From positions 45,043,418 to 45,107,417 of the forward strand of contig NC_133901.1 of the NCBI RefSeq assembly GCF_964199755.1: a stretch of DNA of 64,000 nt, written 5' to 3'. Positions 12,206 through 25,190 of the stretch are shown here, piece after piece. The position numbers and the translations under genes are program-made. Each line of letters starts with the position of its first letter. The stretch's first letter is position 1. Below the pieces are notes generated by a model that was given only the letters and a program-made list of their open reading frames with translations, did no database searches and was not told the DNA's origin. This stretch comes from Larus michahellis (lineage: Eukaryota > Chordata > Aves > Charadriiformes > Laridae).

Positions 12206-15200
12206 CTCATGAAAATGAAGGTCATCAGAGTTCTCCTCAGAATTTTCTCCATCTCGCCAGCTCCCTCTGCTGTTACTGAGTAGCTACTGCACCTGCCTAC
12301 GCCGGCTCCACTAAATCACCTCCGACAGCCTCTGTGGGACAAAGCAAGCCACTCACACACTGGCAGTACCTAAAAGTAATATTGCTAAAACATATGACAT
12401 AATAAGGATTACAGTGAGTCTGTTAATAATTTATTCCCTCCACACTTATTTAAAAATATCTATATACCTCAGACTGCATCATTCAACACAGTATATCCTC
12501 CCTTTAAGTTTCTTATTTTAAAAAGGAAAACGTCCACACAAGTAAACATATCACAGGAATAGATGTCTTTTCCAACAGCTTTCTTCTAGCCTAATAGGAA
12601 TCTGCAGCGGTCTGTTCCTGGCATCTTTGTTATGCAAATCTTTTACTGCAGAAAAAAACTCGGGTTTACTGATGACCTTCATTTTGGCTGGGGTAACAGT
12701 GACATCCAGCGGTTCAGATAGAAAAAGTTGCTCATTTTTTTCTTCCTACCACAGTGCATCACAGAAAACGCATCAGAAAATGGCAGGGAACCCTTGGCAT
12801 TCCCTTCTCTTTGTGGATATTTGCAAATGGCACCAACTGCAAGCTGTTTGACAGCAGTGGGAATGGATAACCCACACACGGAAACAAAAACACAGAACAG
12901 GAAATAAACAGAAAACACCCTCTGAGGCAGACCGTCTTTCTAATGGCTTTAAAAGGACACTGCAGATAGGAAACGTAATTAGTATTTTTAAAAGTTCAAG
13001 TAAAAAGCACCTTCCTAGATTACACCTACCCCACTGACTTCACAGCATTTTCCTCCTCCATTTTTTTTTTTTTTTTATTAGCCCTGGTTGTGTACTGGAA
13101 AAAAAAGATGAATATGCTTGCAAACAAGGGAAAGTTGATTGAAGAGGAATTTCTACAGCGGAGTTTTGTTTCTTAAGCCCAGAATAAACAAACTTATTAG
13201 AGTTTCCAGTAACCAGCTGGGTGTTGAACTGTGATGTGGTATTTGATGCACTGAGAAGTGATTTAGATTTTGTGTACATGTTGGGTTAAAAGAAAAACAA
13301 AAACCAAAACATTAAATGTATAAGGAACTGGGCCAGCAGAGGTAGCTGTTAGTACAACAAAAATCAACAACTATGAAAAAAATTTTTTCCAGTGAACATT
13401 CTACATTTAAAGAAGAAAACATTTTTTTAAATCAGATAGTCAGACCTTGCACTTTCCAGCATTGGAAATTCACTTAGGATTCATTTGTTCCTCCTTTACT
13501 ATTTCACTGACATTTCTTGGAGACCACCCATTTCCAACTCCTATTTACTGTTCCTAGCTCCTAGGCACCGCATATTTTCTATCCTCTCCATTTGTATTTT
13601 GTCAACATGGAGTTCAGAAAGGATGAGTCAATTCCAAATAATCCCAAGATTATCTTAAAAAAAAACACAAAATCAGGTTTATCAATAATAATTCTTCAGA
13701 ACATTTTCAAATACTATTTGGGCCTTTTATGGGTCCAAATTTTGACTTTATTTCTGAAATACAGGTTAGAGAATTTTGAAGTGTGGGTACGCTTACGTAA
13801 CTTTTGAATCAGAAAGTACATTGTCCCGCTAGCTGTTTACAGGAACTATCACTCTCAACAGTAGGAAAACACACTTTCCAAGATCTAGGTCTGATGCAGT
13901 TACCGTATATATGCCTTTGCTGAAGCTGACAGAGAAAACTTTCAGTCTCCATGAGGATTTTAATAAACATACTCAAAAGGACTTCATGGCTCTTTCTAAA
14001 AATGTTTCTACACTAAAGGAACAATTCATCACGTTGTAGCATTAGTATGTTTAACAGCCATTATACTTTAGCTAAACATTCTAATTGCTGGACGTGACAG
14101 CTTCCTGCTTCTGTTTCCAAGATCACAAAACACAGCCCCTTTGGGTGGGCTAACAGCAGGGCTGCAACCCTGTGGCATCTTTGTCATCATCTAGGACTTT
14201 CTGCAGCCTGACTGAAAGAACCGGTGGCCAGCTCTGTCCCAGTGAGTAGGATTCAATTGCACGTACACAAATTTTAAGTACATGCTCTCCAGATCTAGCA
14301 GGTTCTAAAGGCACTTTATCTTAAATTTCTTGGAATTTATCTGGCTTCCACCCCATTCTCCAAGGACTGTTTATGCCTTTCACATTTCATGTTTATGTGA
14401 AATGCATAAACAGCCCTTGGAACAAGGCCTGAAATCCAGGTCTAAGATCAGTACCTTCTTTGCCTGTCTTTTTGTGCAAGATCTGTCCTCTGCAAATGAC
14501 AAAGCTTTCCAGTTCCCACTGGAAAGAAAATTCAAAACTCTATAGGAGCCATGATCCAGAATTCTCCTCCTATTGTAAGAAAGATCTTTGTTATTAGTAG
14601 CATCTTGCAACTGTAAGAAACAGCAGCTCGCACCCATTTCTTTTAGCATCTCTTTTGTTTTTCCTACCACTTGCACTCCAAAGTAACAATATGCCTACTG
14701 CAGACAGGTGGCCACTTCCACAATGCTTTGAACTTTGCAGGTTTGTAGAGGAAGAGATTTAGGTGCCTTGTGTCAGGCAAGCACTCATGATACAGGTACT
14801 TCTTCTCAGTGATAAAACCCAAGACAAGAAGCCCTCAGGCACAATTCTTTATTTCATGGAGCAAACCCTTGGCAGCTGGCTGCCTGCTCTGGATGCCATT
14901 CAGAGGAGCTCACCTCCAGTCAGTCATTTTGTGTCTTTGAGCTCTCAACAGCATCTCAACACCATCTTACGGGCGTACTTACCCAGGCATCTCAGAACAT
15001 GGACAGAGACAACACATGGTTCTCTGCACCAGTCCATGAATGCCAGGAGAGCCTTTATAAAGAAAGCCCGTATCATGTAGTCCATTTGCTGTAGACTTTG
15101 CTGCTCAACTCTCCAAACTCCTGTTCATCCCTCCATCCCCCAAAACAGTCAAACACAAATTTCAGCTGAGAGTAGCATACATGAGTCCAATTTCCATTTA

Positions 15201-16180
15201 GTTTTCAAATGAAACATCTTGGTGAAGATATGAATCACTCAAAATCCTCACTGCTAGTACTGTTTCAGTCTGAAGAACAGACTCTGAAAAGTTAGTTAAA
15301 ATTAGTTATGCCTGAATGTTAAAAAAAAGAGTCATGATTTCATCCATAATGATGCAATTTTTAAAGCCTGCATAACATTGAACACAGACCGAGGCCCAGT
15401 TTCAGTGTTTGTGAAGTTTTAGAGTTTTTGGCGTTTAGGTTTCATACAGTCAGCATCATGTATAACCATTTCTTGCACACAGCTCAACAATACAGATGGA
15501 CAGGCACTGGCATGCAGAGCAAAAATAGGCATATTACCAAAGTTTCGGAGGTGCAAAGTATCCCTGCCCTCAGTACCAATGATACATGAAGGTTTCACTA
15601 ATTTGAAGGTCAGAAGAAATCAGAGTAACAGTCCAGACTGACCTGCTGCCAGGACAAAAGAATCCTTCCCTTTAATAATTCTTCTAGCCTGCACATTTTT
15701 CCAAAGGTACCTAGCCTTTTATGTACATCAGCTAATGAAGGATACCCGACACTTGATAATCTTAAGTGCAATGTTAAAATTTTGTTTAGACTTTGTTTGT
15801 TGTGTAATGTTACATCTATTTTTAGAAGTAACAACCCAGCCATTTACTGAAGAACTCAAGCCAGGATGGAAATTCTACCTAATCTGCTCTCTGATATTGT
15901 TCCCTTTTTTTTTTTTCCTTAGAATCTTAAGCACAAGAAAGAACTTACCCTCATGCCACCATTACCTTCTGAAGTGAACATTAGATGCCTTCAATCTCCC
16001 TTGCAGGGAATCACACAAAGAGCTGGGAGACCTAAAGCCAATAGTTAACTAAAAAGAAACTTACTCAGTAGCATAGTGGTGTGTCTTGAATGCAGAATCT
16101 CAGAATAATCTATATTGGCAGGATTTAGTTTTCTAGAAATACAGATGTGTTTACACGTTAATGAAAAAGCAAAAAGCAAA
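12206..16180. other. Intergenic stretch downstream of PRXL2A, with one long hairpin
   Basis: No coding exon is recognised. The one structured element is the inverted repeat at 14359-14421. Runs of A and T occur near 13070 and 15906. The stretch lies between the 3' end of PRXL2A (minus) and the CpG island at 8.4-9.6 kb, and I read it as intergenic. Confidence 0.5.
14359..14421. repeat. Imperfect inverted repeat, 27-bp arms and 9-base loop
   Basis: The left arm 14359-14385 and right arm 14395-14421 are reverse complements at 25 of 27 positions, with a 9-base spacer. As RNA it would make a 63-nt hairpin of about the size of a short pre-miRNA, but it could equally be the remnant of a small palindromic transposon or a chance inverted duplication. 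No protein gene overlaps it. Confidence 0.85.
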
Positions 16181-16201
16181 GGCATTTCATTTACATAAAG
16201 T

Positions 16202-16207
16202 TTTATT
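16202..16207 (-). terminator. PRXL2A: Poly(A) signal of PRXL2A/SELENOU
   Basis: AATAAA on the minus strand (TTTATT on the plus strand) lies about 360 nt after the stop codon and about 85 nt beyond the SECIS element. This leaves the SECIS inside a compact 3' UTR ending near 16185. It is the first canonical hexamer I found after the SECIS. Confidence 0.7.
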
Positions 16208-16289
16208 ATCCTTCTACCTCAGCTGGTACTCCATTACTCCAGCCTTATCAGAGTTTTGCTCCCCTAGGTAAACAGGTTTTCAACCGACC

Positions 16290-16358
16290 GTCTCTGACTG
16301 AAAGCATCTAGGCTAGGTCAGATTTTAGACCCAGCCTTTCATTAATACAGTCAGACAC
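16290..16358 (-). promoter_or_regulatory. PRXL2A: SECIS element in the 3' UTR of SELENOU
   Basis: Read on the minus strand, the core runs from ATGA (16342-16339) to AGAT (16309-16306). Between them is a 10-bp helix (16337-16328 with 16319-16310, one G-U pair) capped by the 8-base loop TAAAATCT, with AA in its 5' half. ATGA facing AGAT gives the UGAN/NGAN non-Watson-Crick quartet of SECIS elements. Twelve bases separate ATGA from the A-run, the usual spacing. Below the quartet is an internal loop (TATTA / GCTTT), then an 8-bp perfect lower helix (16355-16348 with 16300-16293). The whole fits a type I SECIS, which binds SBP2 and recruits the Sec-specific elongation factor. It lies about 225 nt after the stop codon. 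Confidence 0.93.
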
Positions 16359-16567
16359 AAAAGAGCAGTTGAAATCCTGACCACCTGAAAGGCTGCAAAG
16401 CAACAAAAGATCCAGGAGGATTTTCATCTTTTTCTATGTTTGAACAGAGAATCTTTCCTCTGTGTCGATCACTAAATAGTTAAGAAGCAATTAAACCGCA
16501 CGTTCAAGAAACAGATGCTTTCTACGTTTCAAGCTGTAATCACAAACATGTGCAACTATTTTTCCGC

Positions 16568-19500
16568 TTATGAAGCTTGTGGTTTTATCTTCTCAGCAGC
16601 TTCAAGGACAGATGGAAGGCTGACTTTGTCTCCAAATTCTTTCTCACGATGCTCCAGTAAAACACCCTAGTCAAAGACACAAGAGAGAAATTCATACACT
16701 AGTCTACCCATGGGAGATCAACTGACCAGCAACTAAATGATTCCAGAAAAGAAACTTTTGGTCTCACAAAAGACACAAAAGCCTCCCTACATGGCCTGCA
16801 GTACCTGTCTTCCTGCCCCAATCACATAGACTCCTCCCAGGGTGAATCCTTCTCCTTCCAGGTTACCACTATATCCACTTTTCCAAGCACGGAAGAAATT
16901 TTGCCAGACCCCAAAGCGGAAGAAGCCCGACATCATCATTTTTCGTCTGCGTGGACCATAGAAGCCTTTCTGCAGGGAAACAGAAAATATCTCGGCAAAC
17001 AAAGTCAAAAGGACTTTTCCTCTCAAATGAAATTCAGGAAACCAGACAACCCTGTAGCCAAGAAAGGTCACAACACGCAAAAACTAATCAGGCAGAGCTA
17101 AAACGAAATTGCACCTGAACTAACCTCTTTAACACACTACCTGACCACTTACCTCCACACAGCCAACTAGTGGTACTACCAACACTCATGTGGTTTTCAA
17201 GCTGATTCACAGGTATTTATGCCCCATGTACATCCGCATCCATATTGCTGCCAACAAGGTGCTTTGTGATAAATGTCTTTTTTCTTATTTTTGAAGTATG
17301 ACAATAAAAATGCTGGTAAAGAGACAACTGGTGCTGATAACTGATAACAAACTTATCAGACATCTGTTTGGTTTGTTTCATTTTTTTGTTTTGTTCTGTT
17401 TTGTTTTAAATCAGCCTGATTTACACAGGCAGAGCAGGGAGGGAAAATAAAGGTATTGAGTTTGAGTATTACGTATTCTTTTTCTTTCAGAAGCCAAATG
17501 ATTTCTAAATGCATCTTCTGGGTTAAGGAATAAGCAGGGCTGTGGTTTTGTAGGGCAGGAGACTGGCATGTGCCAGCGTACTGGGACAAGCCATATCACT
17601 GCAATTTGGGCTGTACATCATGAATTAATTATGTCCATCACCTTCAGACCTTGATTCACACAGCATAAACATCAGCAAGTCACACAGCCAGTGGAAGAAA
17701 GGAATAAATATTAACCAGCCATGTTGTTTACCTGTTAAAGGGGAGGGGAGGAATAATCCCACAACAGCATGTTATCAGTGCATAGCTACAGACCAGTTTG
17801 TAAGCTGAGCAGGATATATATATATATAGAAAAGCAAAGCTAATTAACTCCTTAAACTACAATGCTACTAAATCCTTTTTCAGTCAGACCACATCCTATC
17901 TATATTATTTCTACAAGCTCTTCAAAAAGGACATTCATAAGTTTCTTTTTAAACAAAAGGAGAACAATGACTTCACTGTACCTTTCCATCCAGAAAGATT
18001 TCTCCTTTGAAATAATGCTGAAAATCCTCCACTTCAGTCCCTATCTTCTCTTTCACAACAGCGTAGAGAGGGACACCCAGCTGAGACAGCTGGGGTTTCA
18101 GAGAGGAGAGCTCAGAAGCCTCCTAAGAAAGGGAAAAAAGGCTCAAACATTTATGGCAGGAGATGGAGACTGGAAAGCCTCACCTCGGATTTCAGAAACA
18201 TACATAAATTCTAGCTTGAGGTGCAAAACAGAAACAGACCCGTAAATCAGACATTTAAACTAGTTCTACTCCTAGGCAGGTCTTCTTTATATTTACTAGA
18301 ATTTTCTTCATTAAATACGGAGGAAGGAGATTTTTTGAGTATTTACTGAATAAAATATTAAAATCCTGGGTAAAACATAGTTTTAACTGAAAGCTGTAGA
18401 TATACCTGGCCTGTGCCAGGGCTTCAACTATTTTTTTAAGCATTTACAGAACAGTTAAAAGACAGTGCCTGCACATCACTTAACTTTCCCAGTGAAATCA
18501 GGGAATTTTTTCATACACCTTCAGTATCCCAAAAGCAATACTGCTTTTTCTGGTGTGCAAGAGTGTTAGGTGTTGTCATCCATCTGCTGGGTTTTTTGTT
18601 CCACTGACAGACTTTCAGTTCCCACACTGTGTACAAAGGCCTTTGAGGTTTCCGACAGATCAGAGTGCGTCCTGCAAATATGTTTCTTCTCATCTCCAGT
18701 GGAGAAAGGTCATTTTTACTGGACAAGACCCCCACAAAGAACTCCACACTTCAAGAAATGGACACAGTTTACGTGAACACCCTCAGCCACCTAACCGAAA
18801 TAGCGGCTTATCTAGAATTTACTGAGTATCAAGTAGCAGACAGATAGGGGTGAACAGACAGGAGGAAAGACATTAGAGAAAGCCATCAGTAGGTGAAAGG
18901 GTAAGGGCAGCTTCCCAGTTCACTACTCCGTCTTTTTCAGAGGAAATGAAAAAGGATGAATCAGTATTACAAGAAACACTGAGTAGTGAGCGTGAGAGTT
19001 AAAGGATCATAGCTTACACTTTTTAGATCTTTCTCCTCTTTTCTGTTCTTAAAGATCTGGTCATTATTTTCTGTTTTCCCTCAACAAAATGCCTTATGAC
19101 CTTTCTAAAAGGGGGGTTAATGGCAATTTTAACTGGGATTTTTTATATACTTCAAAACTCTCACGATCAACTTAAGAAAACAAACAAAAAAATTGTATAG
19201 TGACCTACAATGTCCAAGAGTTGATGTTCCAAGGTAGTACAGTAGGGTCCCCTGTAAGACCAGAAATCACTGTCTCTGGAGAGATAGCGATACCATCAAA
19301 CCTTGATCAGCCTTTTGGAGAAAGGCACTTCAGCAGTTTGGTGGGTTTTATTTTGTGTCTCTTTGCTTAGCTTTTGGGAGGGGAGAAAGCAGCAATATTG
19401 TGAAAGCACAGTTAAGTTTTAAAAAGAGATTAGACTTCGAGCAGCATCTTGGGACTAGACCCGACTTGCTTTTCTTTACTGCTATTTAAAAAATGATATA

Positions 19501-22237
19501 ATAAAAGAAAACAAAGTCTATTTTTGTGGGCAAATTATAACACATGACAGCTGTACAGCCTTACTGTGGGGCTGTGACCATTTCATCTAGCCTGTGAAAC
19601 TTTTCTTGGTTTTGTAAAAAGCAGACAAGCACACCCTAGCAGAATACTTCCTCTCTCCACCAAGGGAGGCATAACCCAAAAGAACAACTCCTGTTTCAGT
19701 TTGTCCCTCTGATAGTTCAATGATGGCTCTTCTGCTACTTCAGATTGCTTGAGTTGATTCCTACAATATTTAGCAAGCCCGTGGCACTTTCCCAATGACG
19801 GGAGCACTGCATCTCTACATGGCCACACCCAGACCATGAGATGTAGAAGTGTAGTCCTGTTAAACACAGTCAACCTTAAATAACAAAAAAGGCATCTGAT
19901 TATTTTGGATGCAGATGATACAGATAAAAGATTCCATATTTCTTAAGTCTACATGTCTCAGTTCTCAAGGATCCAAAGGCATGATTCCAGTAGGATTTGT
20001 GACACCCTTTGCAGTGGATAATGGAAGCACATCCTCACCACTGATATCACGTCAGTGATCTATGAGGTGGAGTGGCCACTTTTCAACCCTACCACTGTGT
20101 CCAGGGAAGTACATATTCCTTCTTGGTGCTGTCAACAAGGACAAAGTTCAACTCCTTTTCAAGACATAGGATAGTGGGAAGCAAGTGTATTTTATCTCTC
20201 GCAAAAAAAAAAAGCTCTACTGCCTGCAAGTTAATAGATATAGCAAGTCATCTGCATTAAACAATTCCAGCAGCTCAGAGTCAGCGGGGAAAGAAGCACC
20301 TTTCATACAATGAAGAAACATTAATGGACAAAAAAAAAAGGGCAACTGAACTGTTCTTAGGATAAAGGCAAGAGTCAACTCACAAAACTGCTTTGAGTAT
20401 ACAACAATCAAAAATGACTTCAGTTTAGACAATTCAAAATCTTTTTCAAATACTTTCACAGTTAAAATACATTTAAAATACAGTTAAAATAAAATTCTTT
20501 GCCCTAATTAGCTTATCAGTAGTGTGACTGCCTCTTAAAAATTGTAAGTTTTGAAGCAAAAATAAGAATTAGAAAATGAAATATCTCTCTCCAATTTTTT
20601 CCTGAAAAAAAAAAACAAACCCACACAATTCTTTGAATTGGGCCTTTTATTTCTACTTAGGAATTTAGCATTAAAAAAACCATTAATGAATTCCTGCCTG
20701 ACTGTATGCGAAAAGCACAGAGTCAAGCACATATCACGTTTTCCTGCCTACGCTACACCTGTTCAGAGAGCAAAGTACTTTAATCTTTAACCTTCCATGA
20801 ATTCTACACATACTTAAGCAGTTACTAGTGATGGGAGCAGATCCCTTAATTAAGTGGTTGCAATATTAATTGCTTCATGTTATAGAGTAGTGAGTAACAA
20901 CATAATAGCTATTTTTCCCCATAGCTATGAGAAAAATAATGGCCAGGGTGCAAGTTATGGCTGTTCCCAGGCATATGGTACATTCAAATCTTATTTTAAG
21001 TGTCTCCTCCCACCTCCACCCAGGGAGCCTAATGCCAACTTAAGGATCAAATTTTGTTTCCCAACCCACCTTGTTACGGAACAGTAACTCTTTGTCTTCA
21101 GACTCCTTACCTTACTGCCTCATGTTCAGCATCCAGAACAGCTAGTGACTCCCCTTTATGCACATCTTTTTTTGCTGATGGACTTTATCTGACAGCTTTC
21201 TGCCACTCCAGTCTTGGGCTGATTTTGACCAAAGACTACCTAGCTCAGAGTTTTATTTTGGACATAGGGAATACAACTAGCTCATAAAACTCATTACCAA
21301 TTGGATTTTGTGTAATCTGTCTTTCTAATTACCATGGGCTAGGTCCTGGGCAGATGTAAAAATCAGGTAGCCATTGCCTTCAGAAGGAAAATGCTCAGAA
21401 CCTAGACTATACAAACCAGCTACAAAGAAAACGAAGTATGCTGTTCACTGGCAACCAGTTTGGGCTAGGAAACAAGGTCTTTCAGATACCTCAGATGCAT
21501 TTGATGCCTGTCCTATTCACACCCACCCTGTATTTAAAGGGAATCTATGCAAGTAGATCTCAACTCTTCCTCATTAATCCCCAAGCCCAGCAGGTACCTC
21601 TCTGCACAAAAATCATCCAGGTCTTCGCACAGCCATGATCACTGCACCATTCTTCTTCCATAGTTCACCTGCTTTGAATGTTCTTTGTTCTGTTTATATA
21701 GGAGAAACAGCATCAACAATAATATCAGCCATTCTTGTATGTAATGATCGATGCTTTAAGGACCAACACAAAACATTGCAGAGAATTCCACATTCAAATA
21801 CATTTCTATCAGAAAAAAAAAAATCTATATGCATAACAGGGTATTATTGCTTTATTGATTTTTAGAAGTGTGTCGTGTTTCATCCAGAAATATCAGGTTC
21901 GGTTGCTTTTCCTTCACAAGAATTATCTGCTATCAAGCACACCCAACTACGTGTTATAATTAGGAAAGACTAAGAAAAACTCTTCTAACCCTGGCCTTAC
22001 AAACATTATTATAAAAGCCAATTATTGAAGAATGTGACCTGAAACATCCAGAATCTTACCTGATCCCAACGTTTTTAGCTCTATGTCCTCTAAAAACTCC
22101 AATGTAGCCTTTTCTGGCTTGGACAAAAATAAGTCAGTGTTTGCAAGGACAATCCCTGCCACTGCTGCACCAATGGCTCCAAGACCAACAGACCACACGC
22201 CCATGGTGAAGATCCCAAAGTCAGGCAGAAAGGACAT
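16568..22237 (-). CDS. PRXL2A: Selenoprotein U / peroxiredoxin-like 2A (five coding exons, Sec at codon 85)
   Basis: Thioredoxin-fold redox protein (PRXL2A, formerly FAM213A or PAMM; SELENOU in its Sec form). Coding exons on the minus strand are 22237-22060, 21689-21598, 18122-17982, 16969-16805 and 16666-16568. All boundaries are AG/GT and the phases agree, giving 224 residues against 229 in human. Residues about 10-33 are hydrophobic (start MSFLPDFGIF), a membrane anchor or signal. Exon 2 ends RRPG-U-FLCRE: TGA at 21615-21613 replaces the first Cys of the mammalian CxxC, giving a UxxC redox motif. Later blocks GVPLYAVVKE, FYGPRRRKMM and NLEGEGF are family hallmarks. The start codon follows an AG acceptor by two bases, so 5' UTR exons lie upstream. 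I judge the TGA to be selenocysteine rather than a stop because everything downstream is conserved and a SECIS is present. The family is linked to redox control of osteoclasts and macrophages. Confidence 0.95.
21613..21615 (-). other. PRXL2A: UGA recoded as selenocysteine 85
   Basis: The codon lies in the 92-nt second coding exon, between Gly84 and Phe86, at the position of Cys85 in human PRXL2A. The next Cys (88) is kept. The reading frame stays open and conserved through three more exons. The exact alignment position and the downstream SECIS argue for recoding. Confidence 0.93.
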
Positions 22238-24998
22238 CTCTGTAAAAAGAAAAAAGCAGCTCTAACAGACAAGGAGGAACTGGATTAAAAGAACAACTCA
22301 AAGCTCACATGGACATTTTTGGTTTGCAGATGATCTGTCTATTTATTAATGTACTGAACGGGGTTTTAGAAGATCGAGATTACATTCTAGTTATGTGCCT
22401 GACCCACACAAAAACTGTTAACAAGACATTCTCACCTTTTCCCACTACTGGACTGACAAAAACATTCAGATTGAAGTGCTCAGATGCAATGGGGAGAAAG
22501 ATGATTGAAGTATATGTGTATAATAAAGCGCCTCTAACAAGATGACCTCTATGTTAGCTAGTAACTTTAATTATTACAGTAAGACAGTGGCTTCTTTCAA
22601 AAAAGAAGCGTTTGTAGATTAAACGTTTGGGGTTTTTTTCCTACTAATCTATATTCAACAGTGAATTTTATAAACATATCACAGAAGACTTTAAAAAAAG
22701 TTATCTATGTCTAGTTCACTGTTAACTGGTAACCTTTCCTGTTCCTTACAGTTCCACACTATAACTAAAGTAGGAACCAAGCCAAAATTAGAGCTTATCA
22801 GTCATGCCTACAGACAGAAATATGTAGACTCGCAAACGTTTTATTAGACACAGTGATCCAACATTACAAACATGCCCTGGACAGCACCTTCTATATGCTA
22901 ACCAACGTCCACTCTTGCTAAAGCAGAAATGACATCAGGAACAAACAACTTAAACTCACACCCACCAGTCAGAACTGATAACATGGCAATGAAAGCCATT
23001 CCGTGGGCCTGCTCGAGTCTTAAAGTATGAACATTGCTTGTTGTTACTGGTGACTCTAGTTTGGTGGCAATTTTATTTAACCACCATCCATTCACAACCC
23101 CCACCACAGCCCAATCTTGACCCTTGCACATGTTTCACAAGCCTGGAAAGGGCTGACAGCCACCTTCCAGTGAGGCAGTGTCAGCTCTGAGGATGCAGGA
23201 AAGCACACTTAGCCCTGCCTCATGGACAAAATTCAAGATCCAGCTCTGAGCAATAACTGGTACAAGAGTCATTGGAGTTTTGGCCGTCTAAGAAGTCACT
23301 GTACACTTACACCATAACAGTTTTGTGTTACAAAGGGCTGTAGATTTACAGTCACCCAACTTCAGCATTACACAATATGGAAAATCAAATTTTTTCCAGA
23401 GCCATCTGCAAAACCCTATTCCCTGATAGACTGTTTTGGTAAATATTGTCATCTGTATATACATTTCTATGGAAAAGTTTTTTCCCCTCTCATAAATACA
23501 GGAAAATATTACTATTTTGAACTGTGAGTGGCAATAAACCAGACAAACACATAATCTTTATCCCTACTGGTAGCTATTGCCAGAATTCAGAAAGTAAGAA
23601 CTAGGAGTAGCTCCTCACTTTTGTGTCAGAGTTTTCTGGGAGAAAATCCCTTTCCATCCTTAAAACTAGCTCCAGAATACTACTGGCAAACAAACACAAC
23701 TAACTGCCTACCCACAAAAATAGCTAGAAAACATTTTGAAACAAAGATTGCTTTATTCTTTTAACAGCATACTTGGTTCCAAGGAAGACAATATCGCAGT
23801 ATCTAGAAACAAGTAATCCGTGATCCTGAGCAGGAAACAAGGCCAGTTTACACAAACATAATGCAGATAAGAGAACAGATTCTATCGCATTTCACCACTT
23901 ATTTCTAACCAAGTGAAACCTTTGACCGTGCCTGCTTTCTCTACATACTTTTTTCAAACATAAAGTCATACTGTAATGACAATTTTTTGATATCTGCCTC
24001 TGATTCCTATTAGAGACCATCCTGACCCCTGCCTTTGGAACAACCAAAACGCAACTCAAAATACATTGCTATAATGCAGTAACGTCCTCCTGTTAAGACT
24101 TAAAATCTCTGCAGTATACCCAAAAGGCTATAACCCTGCTCCCTCCCAGCATTTGATTATCCAACTATTCTTTGGACTTGACTCTTGTCTGGTCAAGAAC
24201 TGTTCTTCTCTTAATTCTTAGTTACAAGATGGCGGGGAGGGGGGAACCCGAGTATTAATCCCTTGCACATGTCATTTGCGTGCAAAAACGTTGCCAAATT
24301 TGTGGCAACTGATTAATGAGTAGTTCTCACAGCTTTTAACATTATTATTATTGTTGTTAGCATTATTAGCATCACTAAAAGCCAGCTTCCACTCAGTTGT
24401 AGTTGGTCAGAGGAGATCATTAAGCTTAGTCAACACATCTCTGGTTTAATTGGACTCCTTGGTCCAATCAGTTTTTTGTCAGTGACAAAAAACCCTATTC
24501 AAATCTGCAAAATCTTTTGCTATTTAAATAAGCAGTGGAATGGAAGAAGCAGTTCTATGTGGTGATACTGAAATTCCCTCCCTGCTAAGCAAACACCATA
24601 GTGAGCCACTTTGAAAAATAGCTACGGGAAACAGCAGCCAGGATTATTAAAACATTTGCTAACAAGACAGGCTGATGAGCCCTGACACAGCTATGTCACT
24701 GAACACCAAGTGAAGAGACTAAATGGAAAAGAGCTGGACATTTGCAACTAGCAGCTTCCTTTCTGTTTAGCTGCTGTTTATTAAGGAAATCTGAAGCTCA
24801 AAATAACTTCACAGCCCTCCACCCCACCTCAAAATACAAACGCTACCACCCTGTGATCAAACTCTATGAGTTTTTAAAACATCAAACGACAATCCACCAT
24901 AAGAAGATAGAACAAAGCATCCCGTAAACCATAATCCGCGAGGAGAAAATCCAACAGAGCATCCCGTCAGCCTTTAACACTGAGGTGCACGCACTCAC

Positions 24999-25190
24999 CA
25001 GAGCCCACACCGCCTGCACCAGCATCAACCACCACCAGCTCCCCCGAAATGCGAGCGCAGGCAGGGGAGAAGACAGACTGCGCGGCCACGGGTGGCGAGT
25101 GGGCAGGACTAGGCAGGAGTCCAGCACTGGAGCCTTTGCCTTGCGGCCAGGACCTGGCTCGCAGCGTCTTTGAGCAATACGGGCCACAGT
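24999..25190 (-). other. Candidate non-coding first exon of PRXL2A (proximal)
   Basis: A locally GC-rich block ends in the strong minus-strand donor CTCTG|GTGAGTGCG (GT at 24998-24997). It is in the right place and direction to splice onto the acceptor at 22240. The right-hand edge is not determined. A short degenerate tandem repeat sharing AGCATCCCGT lies just left of it, at about 24890-24968. Confidence 0.4.

Noticed and set aside
21613-21615. Reading the TGA as a disabling stop, making PRXL2A a pseudogene
   Set aside because: All other exons, splice sites and phases are intact, the TGA is exactly at the known Sec/Cys position, and a full SECIS lies in the 3' UTR.
24465-24496. Short inverted repeats (ATTGGAC/GTCCAAT and GTTTTTTGTCA/TGACAAAAAAC)
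   Set aside because: Arms of 7-11 bases in AT-rich DNA are expected by chance at this scale.
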